64,000 nt of DNA from Eubacteriales bacterium. Lineage in GTDB: Bacteria > Bacillota > Clostridia > Oscillospirales > Butyricicoccaceae. The stretch spans positions 124,001-188,000 of the forward strand of contig JAUNGQ010000001.1 of NCBI GenBank assembly GCA_030524285.1, given 5' to 3'. The position numbers were made by a program, and so were the translations under genes. The notes below the pieces were generated by a model. It was not told the origin of the DNA and ran no database searches. It saw only the letters and a program-made list of their open reading frames with translations. The first letter of the stretch is position 1. Each line of letters opens with the position of its first letter. Positions 40,114-50,055 of the stretch are shown here, in pieces.

Positions 40114-43100
40114 TTGAAGCTGATGATGGGACGTGCAGGTACAGGTAAGACCACGGAAATCCTGCGAAGGATTGCAGCGCAGGCAGACAGTGGCAAACGT
40201 CAGATTTTAATTGTGCCGGAGCTGGCATCACATGAATATGAACGCTTGTTGGCGCGGGCAACCCAAAACAAAGGTGCGCGTTATGCAGAGGTATTGACCT
40301 TCCGGCGTATTGCCAACCGTGTTTTTTCTGAGGCTGGCGGGCTGGCAGAAACGATTCTGACACCGGCGGGACGCCTGCTCGTATTATACGAATCTGTGCG
40401 GCGTTCTTCGGATGCCCTGGAGTTATATGGAGACGCTGTGCGTAAGCCGGAGGTTTTGCGTGATTTGATGCGGGTACTCGATGAGATGAAATCCAGCAGG
40501 ATTGCGCCGGAGGATATGCTGCGGGTATCTGTAGAGGCAGAAGGACATCTGGCGGCAAAACTCAGTGATTTGGGACAAATCAGTGCAGTGTATGAAACAC
40601 TGACGGAGGAAGATCTGCCAGATCCGCGCGATCAATTGACAAAAATTGCGCAACGCTTACCAGATAGTACCGTATTTGATCATGCAGAGGTATATTTGGA
40701 CCGTTTTGATAGCTTTAGTAAACAGGAACTGGAGATTTTAGCTGTCCTGTTAAAAAAACACGTACCGATTACCATTGCGCTGACGGGAGACAGCAGACAG
40801 CCGGAATTGTTTCCGGAGGCTGCAAGAGCAGAAGCACGGCTGCGTGCGCTGGCAGGCCGCTGTGGAGAGAATTTTGAACGCGAATATTTTGATGAAATGC
40901 AGATGTCTCGTCCGCATGATCTGGAATTGCTGGAACAGTATGCATTGGAAACCGCAACAGAGCATTTTACCAGTGAGAAAGACAGTGTACATCTGCATGC
41001 TGCCGGAGATCTCTTTTCCGAATGTGAATTTGCAGCGGCTTATATCCGGCGTTTGCTGCGCACAACAGATGCCCGAAGGCGGGATATCGTTGTCACTGCG
41101 CGAAATTTTGAACGGTATGCACCAATTTTGGAGCTGGTGTTTGAACGGTACGATATACCGATCTTTTTGAGTGAAAAGCATGATATTTTACAGAAGCCGG
41201 TGCTGGCGTTGGCTGGCGCTGCATTGCATACCGTTACTGGCGGCTGGCGGTATGAGGATATGTTTGCTTATTTGAAAACCGGATTTGCCGGGCTTACTGC
41301 CGAGGAATGTGATGAACTGGAGAATTATGCGTTGTTCTGGCGCATCCGCGGTACGATGTGGAAGAAGCCGTTCACCAAGCGTCCCGACAGCTTCAGCGGT
41401 GAGATGGATGAACAGGCACAGCAGCTGCTGATACATCTGAATACACTTCGGGAAAAAGCTGTACAGCCGCTGTGCATGTTACAGGATGGTTTGGAACAGG
41501 CAAATACAGCGACACAATATGTTCAGGCATTGTATGATTTTCTGGAGGTGATTGGCGCACCGGAGGCGATTGCCGCGCGGGCAGAACTGCATGAAGCGGC
41601 AGGACGCTTGCAGGCTGCGGAGGAATACCGCCAGCTGTGGGAAATCTTTATGCAGGCGATGGAGCAGTTTGCATGGGTGCAGGGGGATGCGCTGATGGAA
41701 ACCGATACGTTTGTTACACTGCTGGGGCTGGTATTGACCGAATATGATGTGGGTACGATTCCGGTATCACTGGATCGAGTGACCTGCGGTTCGATTGACC
41801 GTGTGTGCAAAACCGGTATCCCACATTTGATTGTACTCGGTGTGAATGACGGCATTTTGCCGTCGGCAGGTGATAACAGCGGCATTCTGACCGACAATGA
41901 CCGCGATCTGCTGCTGGGACTGGAAATAGAACTGGAAACCAGTGAGGATCGTATGGCGCGGGAACAGGCGGCGTTGTACCGTGTTGTGGCATCTGCGGCA
42001 AAATCTCTGCTGCTGTCATGGAGTACGGTAGGTTCGGACGGCGAAATGCGTCCATCCTTCCTGATTGGCACAGTTCGGCATTTGCTGGAAGGCGTACCCG
42101 AAACCAGTGAAGGAGAATTGGAGCAGCGGTATCGGCTGGAAGCCGAACGTCCGCGCTTTGACCTTGCCTGCCGTGGCGCGGCAAGGGACAGTTCACCAGC
42201 AGCACAGGCGGCGCTGGAGGCAGAAAATATTCCGATTATTCCGATGGAAAAGGCAGTGCGCGGGCCTTTGCACAATACAAAGGTTGTGCATGAGCTATAC
42301 GGTGAAAAGCTGCGTGTGACAGCATCCCGCGTAGATGCATTTTACCGCTGCCAGTATGCATATTTCCTGCGGTATGGGCTGAAGGCAAAGGAACGCCGTA
42401 GGGCTGCCTTTGATGCGCCGGAAACCGGTACATTTTTACATTTCGTACTGGAACATACCTTACAAGATATGCGTGAACAATTTGGCGATGCTATCCCGGC
42501 ACATGAAGAGGTGCATAAGCTGGCAAAACGTTGGACAGCAATTTATGTGGAAACACAGTTGGGTGGTATGGAGCAGCATTCTGCACGGTTCCGGCATTTG
42601 TTCCACCGTCTGGTGGATATGCTGGACGGTCTGCTGGATAATTTGCTCGATGAGATGGAGTGCTCGGATTTTACACCCGTAGATTTTGAGCTGGATTTCT
42701 CCTATGGGGGAGATTTGCCGCCGGTTATAATCGAAAGTCCGGAGGGCGTTTTGGAAATGAACGGCAAGGTAGATCGCGTGGATGGTTATGTGCAGGATGG
42801 CACATTATATATTCGTGTTCTGGACTATAAGAGCGGGCAAAAAAAATTTGAGCTGTCCGATTTGTGGTACGGCTTGAATGTCCAGCTCTTGCTGTATCTG
42901 TTTGCAATTGAAAAGCATGGCTTAAATCGGTATCGTGAACGGTTGGCGGAGGAGATTGACCAGATCGTTCCCGCAGGTGCGCTGTATGTTCCGGCGCATG
43001 ATGCCGTTGTCCATGCAAAGCGGGACACCACCGATGAGGAGCTGGACAAGCTGCGGAAAAAGCAGCTGCGGCGTTCCGGGCTGCTGCTGGATGAGCGTGC

Positions 43101-43476
43101 AGTGATTGATGCCATGGAGCATGATATTGAAAAAGATGGCACTTATTTACCGGTTGGATTCCTGGCAAAGACGGGCGAGCCAAGCAAGGCAAGCCTGTCC
43201 AGCCTTGCCGATATGGAAAAAATGGGCAAGCTCAGCGAGCATATCCGCAACATATTGCAGGAAATGGGCAAGGAGCTGTTGCATGGCAGCATGGAAGCAA
43301 AGCCGGTGCGCAGGGGGCCGATGGAGGACACCTGTATGTGGTGCCCGTATCGCGCGGTATGCCGGTTTGACACGACATTGGGCGATCAGCCGCACAATAT
43401 TGCAAAAATTAAGCCGGAGGAATTCTGGCAGAGCATTGACGCGGAATTGGAGGGAGGCGGAAAGCATGGGCGTTAA
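40114..43476 (+). CDS. addB: ATP-dependent helicase/nuclease subunit B
   Basis: The 1120-residue partner of AddA in the AddAB double-strand-break resection enzyme starts at TTG. It has the P-loop GRAGTGKTT near residue 10, a helicase-like but degenerate middle, and a C-terminal RecB-type nuclease with LDYKSGQKKFEL. Four cysteines for the iron-sulfur cluster are visible: one in FYRCQYAYFLRYG and three in CMWCPYRAVC. It overlaps addA by 11 bp. Confidence 0.95.
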   Translation: MKLMMGRAGTGKTTEILRRIAAQADSGKRQILIVPELASHEYERLLARATQNKGARYAEVLTFRRIANRVFSEAGGLAETILTPAGRLLVLYESVRRSSDALELYGDAVRKPEVLRDLMRVLDEMKSSRIAPEDMLRVSVEAEGHLAAKLSDLGQISAVYETLTEEDLPDPRDQLTKIAQRLPDSTVFDHAEVYLDRFDSFSKQELEILAVLLKKHVPITIALTGDSRQPELFPEAARAEARLRALAGRCGENFEREYFDEMQMSRPHDLELLEQYALETATEHFTSEKDSVHLHAAGDLFSECEFAAAYIRRLLRTTDARRRDIVVTARNFERYAPILELVFERYDIPIFLSEKHDILQKPVLALAGAALHTVTGGWRYEDMFAYLKTGFAGLTAEECDELENYALFWRIRGTMWKKPFTKRPDSFSGEMDEQAQQLLIHLNTLREKAVQPLCMLQDGLEQANTATQYVQALYDFLEVIGAPEAIAARAELHEAAGRLQAAEEYRQLWEIFMQAMEQFAWVQGDALMETDTFVTLLGLVLTEYDVGTIPVSLDRVTCGSIDRVCKTGIPHLIVLGVNDGILPSAGDNSGILTDNDRDLLLGLEIELETSEDRMAREQAALYRVVASAAKSLLLSWSTVGSDGEMRPSFLIGTVRHLLEGVPETSEGELEQRYRLEAERPRFDLACRGAARDSSPAAQAALEAENIPIIPMEKAVRGPLHNTKVVHELYGEKLRVTASRVDAFYRCQYAYFLRYGLKAKERRRAAFDAPETGTFLHFVLEHTLQDMREQFGDAIPAHEEVHKLAKRWTAIYVETQLGGMEQHSARFRHLFHRLVDMLDGLLDNLLDEMECSDFTPVDFELDFSYGGDLPPVIIESPEGVLEMNGKVDRVDGYVQDGTLYIRVLDYKSGQKKFELSDLWYGLNVQLLLYLFAIEKHGLNRYRERLAEEIDQIVPAGALYVPAHDAVVHAKRDTTDEELDKLRKKQLRRSGLLLDERAVIDAMEHDIEKDGTYLPVGFLAKTGEPSKASLSSLADMEKMGKLSEHIRNILQEMGKELLHGSMEAKPVRRGPMEDTCMWCPYRAVCRFDTTLGDQPHNIAKIKPEEFWQSIDAELEGGGKHGR

Positions 43477-46400
43477 CTGGACATCAGAGCAGAAAGCAGC
43501 AATTGATAACCGCGGCGGTACGCTGCTGGTCTCTGCAGCGGCAGGTTCCGGTAAGACTGCCGTACTTGTGCAGCGCGTACTGGAGCGTGTAACAGATCCG
43601 GAAAATCCCTGTGATATTGATTCTTTTTTGATTGTGACGTTTACCAAAGCAGCAGCAAGTGAAATGCGTGGAAAAATTGCGGATGCTTTAACCGAGCTGG
43701 CTGCAAAAAATCCGCAGAATCTACGCCTGCGCCGGCAGCTGATGCTCGTACACCGCGCCAAAATCACGACAGTACATGCCTTTTGTATGGGCTTGCTCCG
43801 GGAGCATTTTCATGCATTGGGGTTACCGCCGGAGTTTCGCACGGCAGAGGAAAGCGAACAGGCGGCAATGCAGGCAGAAGTATTGGAAGATGTGCTGGAG
43901 GCCCAGTATGCGCGGGGCGATGCCGGATTTGCGTCGCTGGTAGATGCTCTGAGCGGCGGCAGAGATGACCGTCAATTGTCCAAGGTTATTCTGGAAACCT
44001 TTGGGAATTTGCAGGCTTCCCCCAAACCGAAACAGGTATTGGAAAGCTACAAACAGCAGTTTATCAAGCCGTTTGACCGTCTGGCGGATACCGATTGGGG
44101 CAGGGAACTGCTGGATACGGCAAAGGACCGCATTGCGTATGCCATTGCTGCTTTGCACGATGCGCTGGACGAAATGCAGGGGGCCGATGGTGTACAGGAA
44201 AAATATGAGCCGGTTTTTCTGGATGACCTCGGTCAGGCACAAAATATATTGACGCTGGCAGAGGATGGATGCTGGGATGAAGCAGTACAGCAATGCCTTG
44301 CCGTGCGCACCAATCGGAAACGGTTACCGGCTGTCCGAAACTATGAGGATAAGGATTTTTTGAAGCGGTTACAGAATGCACGTGCGGTGTGGAAAACAAT
44401 TTCCGATGACCTGACAGACAGTGTGTTGTGTGCCAGTGAAGCGGAGGTATGTGCGGACATGCAGCTGATGGCGCCGGCTGTCTGTGCGTTGTGTGATACC
44501 GTGCAGGCATTTATGGATGCATATCAGGCGGAGAAACTGCGGCGCGGTGTCGTGGATTTCAATGATTTGGAGCATTTTGCCGTTGAGCTGCTCACCGATG
44601 CGGATGGACAGCCCACGCCGCTGGCAGAGGAAATGCATTTTTCGGAAATCATGGTGGATGAATATCAGGATACCAATGCCGTACAGGATGCGATTTTCCG
44701 CGCTGTGAGCGATAATGAAAGCAATATTTTCATGGTTGGCGACGTGAAGCAGAGTATTTATCGTTTTCGGCTTGCCAATCCGGATATCTTTTTGCACAAA
44801 TATCTGTCCTATGCCGATGCAGAAGCGGTGATGGATGACAGTCCGAGACGCATTGTATTATCCAAAAATTTCCGTTCCCGGACAGAGGTGTTGGACAGCG
44901 TCAATTACCTGTTTTCGGCATTGATGAGCGAACGGCTGGGTGATCTGGATTATACAGATCGCGAAGCGTTGCACGCGGGAACCGATTTTCCGAAAGGGCG
45001 TGATGATTACCGCACGGAATTTTGTATACTGGAAACCAAATCGGAGGATGAGGACGCACCGGAGTCCATTCGGCAGGAGGCGGAATACTGTGCCGGAAAG
45101 ATACGAAATATGCTGGATGACGGCTTTCAGGTAACGGATAAGCAGACCGGAAGCCTGCGCCCGTGCCGCCCGGAGGATTTTGTGGTGCTGCTGCGGTCTG
45201 TCAAAAACAAAGCGCAGGTATTTCAACGTGAGTTGATGGCGCTGGGGATTCCGGCGGGCGCAGAATCACCGGATAATATGCTGGATACACCGGAGCTTTT
45301 GACACTGGTTTCGTGGCTGGAAATGGTGGACAATCCGCGACAGGATGTCCCGCTGTTGGCGGCATTAAATTCTCCGATTGGCGGCTTCAACGAGGAAGAA
45401 CTGGCGGAAATCCGCTTATATGACCGCGAACATGATTATTATTGTGCCCTGAAAGCGGCAGCGGCAGAAATGCCAAAGGCGGCGGATTTTTTGGAGCGGC
45501 TGCAGGAGCTGCGCCTGCTGGCAGTTGATCTTCCGGTACGGCAGCTGCTATGGCATATTGTTACGATAACCGGAGCCATGGGCATTTTCGGCGCTATGCC
45601 GAACGGGCGTATCCGGCAACAGCATATTACGACGTTCATTGAGCTGGCAGGTGGATTTGAACGCAGCGGAAGCCGCGGATTATTTGCCTTTGTACAGTAT
45701 CTGCGTGAGCTGCGGGAATCCGGCGCTGCTGTGACAGCGGCGGATCATGAGGACACCGGCGGCATGGTGCGCATTATGACGATTCATAAATCCAAGGGAC
45801 TGGAATTTCCGATTGTCATTGTGGCGAACTGCACCAAGCGGTTTAATGAACAGGATCTTACCAGAGCTGTGCTGCTGCATGAACGGATGGGGATCAGTAT
45901 GCGCTGCCGCGACAGCGAACGCGGCTTACAGTATGATGGGCTGGACCGGCGTGCGATGGCAGTCGCATTGCGCCATGAAATGGTCAGCGAGGAGCTGCGT
46001 ATTTTATATGTAGCCCTGACACGTGCAAAGGAAAAGCTGATCTGTATTGCGGCTTTGAAGGACGTGGAAAAGCAGGTGGAGAAATGGGCGGCAATTGCTG
46101 TGCTCAACCCGATTCCGCCCTATGCGCTGTCCGGTGCAAACCAGTATGCCCTGTGGCTGGGCGTTCCGCTGCTGCGGCATCCAAATGCTGTCGAGCTGCG
46201 AAAGCGATGCGCCAGACCACCGGAGCTTGACCTCTGCGCACCCGATTGCTTTACCGTTCAGATGGTACCGTATCAGCGGGCAGAGGAAAGAGAGCTGCAG
46301 CTGGAACGCGGGCATGTTGAGCAGAGGGAAAGATTGACGGCTCCAGCCCTGAAGCCCTATACTGCTGATGTTCTGCGTGACCTGCCCTCCAAGCTGACAG

Positions 46401-47032
46401 CAACAGCGATTGCCGAGTCGTTCCGCGCTGCCGAAGCACAGGAGGATACCAAGCCGCCAAAGCAGGAAACCAGCCTGCGCAGGCCGTTTTTTGATAAGCA
46501 AGCAAGAGGGCTGACTCCGTCAGAGGCCGGTACGGCACATCATCTGTTTTTGCAGTTTTGCGATTTTACGTTGTGTGAATCGCCAGAAGGGCAAAGGGCA
46601 GAGCTGGAACGTCTGCGGGACAAGCATATTTTGAGCGATATGCAGGCAGATGCCATCCAGCTGGACAATATTGCGGCATTTTTTTCATCCGATTTGTATC
46701 GCAGGATGAAAGCAGCCAAGCAGGTGCATCGGGAATTTAAATTCTCTGTTTTGGTTCCCGCAAAGGATTATTACCCCGAAGCGGTGGATTTTGCAGATGA
46801 AGAGGTATTGATGCAGGGTGTCATTGACTGTCTCATGGAAACAGAGGATGGCATGATAATTGTGGATTTTAAGACAGACCGCGTACAAAAACAGTGGGCG
46901 GCCAAACGGGCGGAGCAATACCGCGGACAGCTTTCTGCCTACCGCCGCGCAGCACAAACCGTATTTGGAAAGCCGGTTGTAGGATGTGCACTGTTTTTCC
47001 TGCATTGCAGCGTTGCAATCTGGCTGGACTGA
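43466..47032 (+). CDS. addA: ATP-dependent helicase/nuclease subunit A
   Basis: The 1188-residue UvrD-type helicase with nuclease resects DNA ends for recombination. Motifs in order: Walker A AAAGSGKTAVLVQR (K30), VDEYQDTN, VGDVKQSIYRFR, MTIHKSKGLEFPIV, VALTRAKEKL, and the nuclease motif IIVDFKTDRV near the C-terminus. The ATG at 43466 with GGAGGCGG upstream is chosen; the frame stays open for 120 codons into addB but those residues are not AddA-like. Confidence 0.95.
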   Translation: MGVNWTSEQKAAIDNRGGTLLVSAAAGSGKTAVLVQRVLERVTDPENPCDIDSFLIVTFTKAAASEMRGKIADALTELAAKNPQNLRLRRQLMLVHRAKITTVHAFCMGLLREHFHALGLPPEFRTAEESEQAAMQAEVLEDVLEAQYARGDAGFASLVDALSGGRDDRQLSKVILETFGNLQASPKPKQVLESYKQQFIKPFDRLADTDWGRELLDTAKDRIAYAIAALHDALDEMQGADGVQEKYEPVFLDDLGQAQNILTLAEDGCWDEAVQQCLAVRTNRKRLPAVRNYEDKDFLKRLQNARAVWKTISDDLTDSVLCASEAEVCADMQLMAPAVCALCDTVQAFMDAYQAEKLRRGVVDFNDLEHFAVELLTDADGQPTPLAEEMHFSEIMVDEYQDTNAVQDAIFRAVSDNESNIFMVGDVKQSIYRFRLANPDIFLHKYLSYADAEAVMDDSPRRIVLSKNFRSRTEVLDSVNYLFSALMSERLGDLDYTDREALHAGTDFPKGRDDYRTEFCILETKSEDEDAPESIRQEAEYCAGKIRNMLDDGFQVTDKQTGSLRPCRPEDFVVLLRSVKNKAQVFQRELMALGIPAGAESPDNMLDTPELLTLVSWLEMVDNPRQDVPLLAALNSPIGGFNEEELAEIRLYDREHDYYCALKAAAAEMPKAADFLERLQELRLLAVDLPVRQLLWHIVTITGAMGIFGAMPNGRIRQQHITTFIELAGGFERSGSRGLFAFVQYLRELRESGAAVTAADHEDTGGMVRIMTIHKSKGLEFPIVIVANCTKRFNEQDLTRAVLLHERMGISMRCRDSERGLQYDGLDRRAMAVALRHEMVSEELRILYVALTRAKEKLICIAALKDVEKQVEKWAAIAVLNPIPPYALSGANQYALWLGVPLLRHPNAVELRKRCARPPELDLCAPDCFTVQMVPYQRAEERELQLERGHVEQRERLTAPALKPYTADVLRDLPSKLTATAIAESFRAAEAQEDTKPPKQETSLRRPFFDKQARGLTPSEAGTAHHLFLQFCDFTLCESPEGQRAELERLRDKHILSDMQADAIQLDNIAAFFSSDLYRRMKAAKQVHREFKFSVLVPAKDYYPEAVDFADEEVLMQGVIDCLMETEDGMIIVDFKTDRVQKQWAAKRAEQYRGQLSAYRRAAQTVFGKPVVGCALFFLHCSVAIWLD

Positions 47033-47221
47033 TACAGAAAAGCCTTGCAGAGCTTCTGTATTTTGTGGTATACTGTGTGATGGAAATACGGTTGGAATCG
47101 TATTTTAGCGTAATTTTTAGAAAAACGACGCGAAATAAAAAATAATTCTTGCATTTGACCTTTCGGTGTGATAGTATATCTCTATGACTGTAAGGCTTAT
47201 GCGGAAAGAGGTGAAACGAAA

Positions 47222-47425
47222 ATGAAGGAAGGAATCCATCCGAATTACAAGCCGACTACCATCCGTTGCGCTTGTGGTGCTGTTTATGAGACCGCTTCTA
47301 CCAAGGAGAACATTTCTGTAGAAATCTGCTCCAAGTGCCACCCGTTCTTTACCGGTAAGCAGAAGCTGGTTGATACCGGCGGACGTGTTGACCGCTTCAA
47401 GAGAAGATTCAATCTGGACAAGTAA
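47222..47425 (+). CDS. rpmE: 50S ribosomal protein L31, zinc-binding type
   Basis: The 67-residue protein has [12 protein letters not shown] and four cysteines C16, C18, C36, C39 for zinc, so it is the Zn-containing paralogue. AGAGGTGAA precedes the ATG. Likely promoter boxes TTGCAT/TAGTAT (17-bp spacer) lie ~50 bp upstream. Confidence 0.95.
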   Translation: MKEGIHPNYKPTTIRCACGAVYETASTKENISVEICSKCHPFFTGKQKLVDTGGRVDRFKRRFNLDK

Positions 47426-47462
47426 TTTCCGGAAAACGAGAGTCTTTGGAACATGAAACAAA

Positions 47463-47512
47463 AATGCCGCTCTTTTCAAACGTTTGTGTTGGAAAAGCGG
47501 CATTCTTACATT
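47463..47512 (+). terminator. terminator of rpmE
   Basis: AATGCCGCT/AGCGGCATT stem extended by TTTTC/GAAAA with a small bulge, followed by a weak T-rich tail. Confidence 0.7.
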
Positions 47513-47556
47513 TTAGGACAACAAAAAATAGTTACAAATTGTGGAGGAAAGGGAAT

Positions 47557-47946
47557 ATGCTGAAGGAACGTGCGACAGAATATTATAATAAGAACTACAA
47601 TTGTGCAGAAACCATTGTCCGCGCAGCAAACGATGAATACAACCTTGGACTGACAGAGGATGCAATGCGGATGTGCGGTGGCTTTGGCGGCGGTATGGGC
47701 TGTGGTAAGGCGTGCGGTGCGCTGTGCGGCGGCATCTGTGCCATCAGTTCCAAGCTGATTGAAACCAGTGCACATGAGACACCGGAGCTGCGCAGAAAAT
47801 GTCAGCTGTTGGTTTCTGCATTCAACCGCATTTTGGGTGATACCGAATGTAAAAATCTAATGATGAAATATAAAAAGCCGGATACCCGCTGTCTGGATAC
47901 AGTCCTGTTGGGCTGCGAGGCGTTGGAAAGTGTGATGGGAGAATAA
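47557..47946 (+). CDS. C_GCAxxG_C_C family protein
   Basis: This 129-residue cysteine-rich protein has the family pattern: C in NYNCAETI, then MCGGFGGGMGCGKACGALCGG and three later cysteines. The family is often annotated as a putative redox-active protein; its function is not established. GGAGGAAAGGG precedes the ATG. hflX follows 43 bp later. Confidence 0.85.
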   Translation: MLKERATEYYNKNYNCAETIVRAANDEYNLGLTEDAMRMCGGFGGGMGCGKACGALCGGICAISSKLIETSAHETPELRRKCQLLVSAFNRILGDTECKNLMMKYKKPDTRCLDTVLLGCEALESVMGE

Positions 47947-47989
47947 AACGCTCACGGTTGTTTTAAAATGATGGAAGGAGGGATATGCT

Positions 47990-49267
47990 GTGGAAGAATG
48001 GATGATGGAAGAGACAGAGCAAGAGCGTGCCGTACTGGTAGGTCTGCATGCTTCTGTTTTTACAGCAGAAGAGAATGCAACATGGGAAACGCTGGACGAG
48101 TTGGAGGCCCTGCTGGAAACAGCAGGCGGTGAATGCGTTGCCAAAATGCTGCAAACAAGAAATGCACCGGATGCACATACCTTTATCGGGGAAGGTAAAA
48201 CACAGGAGCTTGTGGAGCTGGCACGCAACAACGATGCCACATTGATTGTATTCGACAATGAGCTTTCCCCGTCTCAGATGCGTGTGTTGGAGGAGGCAAC
48301 CGGTAGGACGGTACTCGATCGCAGCGCATTGATTTTGGATATTTTTGCACAGCGTGCCCGGACAGGAGAAGGTAAGCTGCAGGTTGAGCTGGCGCAGTAC
48401 CAGTATATCCTGCCGCGCCTGACCGGTATGGGCAAGAGCATGTCCCGTCTGGGTGGCGGCATCGGAACCCGAGGTCCGGGTGAAACCAAGCTGGAAACCG
48501 ACAGACGGCATATTCGTAACCGGATTGACCGCCTGCGCCGCGATCTGGAGGATGTGCGCAGGGTACGCGCTGTGCAGCGCAGGCAGCGCAAAAAGGCAGA
48601 ACTTCCGCTGGTTGCGATTGTCGGCTATACCAATGCCGGTAAATCTACCCTGCTCAATACGCTGACCGATGCAGGAATTCAGGCAAATGACCGTCTGTTT
48701 GATACGCTTGACCCGACAACCCGCAGGCTGCGTATCTCCGAAACACAGGAGATACTGCTGTCAGATACCGTAGGCTTTATTCGTAAGCTACCGCATCATC
48801 TGGTGTCTGCCTTTAAAGCAACGCTGGAGGAGCTTGCCTATGCGGATCTACTGCTGCATGTTGTAGATATTTCGCGTGAGGACTGGCGGGAGCAGGTGGA
48901 AACCGTCGATAAGGTCATCCGACAGCTCGGTGCGGAACAAATTCCGCAGCTACTGGTATGTAACAAGGCAGATTTGTGTGAAAATCCCGATTTGATTCCG
49001 ACAGGAGAAAATATTGTTGCGATTTCCGCCAAGCACAACCGTGGTATGCAAGAGCTGATGGCCGCAATGGAACAGGCGCTCGGACGCGGCAAGCATCGTG
49101 TCAAGCTGTGTATTCCATATGCAGACGGATATCTGCTGGATGCCATTCATAAGGAAGCGGCTGTATTCTCGACGGATTACAATGAGAAAGGAACCGTGCT
49201 CGAAATCGAATGCGATGACAAGCTGTACGGACAGCTGCGGGAATACGAGGTACCTGCCGATGCATGA
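47990..49267 (+). CDS. hflX: GTPase HflX
   Basis: The 425-residue ribosome-splitting/rescue GTPase starts at GTG with GAAGGAGGG eight bases upstream. The N-terminal HflX domain (~15-195) includes the GIGTRGPGETKLETDRR segment. The G domain has GYTNAGKSTLLN, DTVGFIRKLPHHLV and NKAD. The next gene overlaps by 8 bp. Confidence 0.95.
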   Translation: MEEWMMEETEQERAVLVGLHASVFTAEENATWETLDELEALLETAGGECVAKMLQTRNAPDAHTFIGEGKTQELVELARNNDATLIVFDNELSPSQMRVLEEATGRTVLDRSALILDIFAQRARTGEGKLQVELAQYQYILPRLTGMGKSMSRLGGGIGTRGPGETKLETDRRHIRNRIDRLRRDLEDVRRVRAVQRRQRKKAELPLVAIVGYTNAGKSTLLNTLTDAGIQANDRLFDTLDPTTRRLRISETQEILLSDTVGFIRKLPHHLVSAFKATLEELAYADLLLHVVDISREDWREQVETVDKVIRQLGAEQIPQLLVCNKADLCENPDLIPTGENIVAISAKHNRGMQELMAAMEQALGRGKHRVKLCIPYADGYLLDAIHKEAAVFSTDYNEKGTVLEIECDDKLYGQLREYEVPADA

Positions 49268-49892
49268 CAGCTATCTCGTACCGGCGGACTACGGCGAGGG
49301 ACGTTATGAAGACCGCAAGTCAAAATTTATCGGTGAAATCTTCCCTGTAGAAACACCGGAGGCTGCTATTGAAAAGATCAATGCAGTCAAGGTAAAATAC
49401 CGTGATGCACGGCATCACTGTTATGCGTATATCATCCGTGAGGGGAATTATATGCGCTATTCTGACGACGGAGAGCCACAGGGCACTGCCGGTATGCCGA
49501 TTCTGGATGTGTTGCGCCGGGAGAATATCACCAATGTCTGCTGTGTGGTCACACGGTATTTCGGCGGTGTTTTATTGGGGACAGGCGGTCTGGTCCGTGC
49601 GTATACCAAAAGTGCGCAGCTCGGCTTGGAAGCCGCCGGAATCAATCAGATGAGCAGCTATTCCGTGCTGCTCATTACCTGTCCATATTCCCTGCTGGGT
49701 GTCGTACAGAATATCCTGCCGGAGCATGATTGCATGGTTGAGGAGACCGATTATGCAGCGGATGTCACATTGACGGTTACGCTGCCGGAAGGCGGAGAGG
49801 ATGCACTGGAGCAGGCGTTAAAGGATGCCACGAGTGCAGGCGTGGATGTGGAATGTATGGATACCCGGTTCATGGGACGGCGTATCCGATAA
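49260..49892 (+). CDS. YigZ/IMPACT-family protein
   Basis: The 210-residue protein has an N-terminal UPF0029/IMPACT domain with KSKFIGEIFPVET, ARHHCYAYIIRE, SDDGEPQGTAGMP and VVTRYFGGVLLGTGGLVRAY, all family hallmarks, and a C-terminal DUF1949-like domain. Function is poorly known; the eukaryotic relative IMPACT inhibits GCN2. The start overlaps the end of hflX. Confidence 0.9.
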   Translation: MHDSYLVPADYGEGRYEDRKSKFIGEIFPVETPEAAIEKINAVKVKYRDARHHCYAYIIREGNYMRYSDDGEPQGTAGMPILDVLRRENITNVCCVVTRYFGGVLLGTGGLVRAYTKSAQLGLEAAGINQMSSYSVLLITCPYSLLGVVQNILPEHDCMVEETDYAADVTLTVTLPEGGEDALEQALKDATSAGVDVECMDTRFMGRRIR

Positions 49893-50055
49893 CATAAAAA
49901 TGTGCTCCAATACATAGAATTTCCTCTGCATTGGCAGTACGAAAAAACTGTCGAAAAATTTTTTAAAAAATTTTGTGAAAAAAAGAGGGATTTTTGATAA
50001 TCATCCGGTATTTATTTAATGTACAGTTTTTTCGCGGATATCTGGAGGTGGCGCT

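Noticed and set aside
43106-43465. 120-codon N-terminal extension of addA
   Set aside because: The extension overlaps addB in another frame and is not helicase-like; the ATG at 43466 has a proper ribosome binding site.
49935-50000. AAAATTTTTT/AAAAAATTTT stem before dgt
   Set aside because: It is simple A/T sequence that pairs with itself; no GC stem or clear promoter could be defined.
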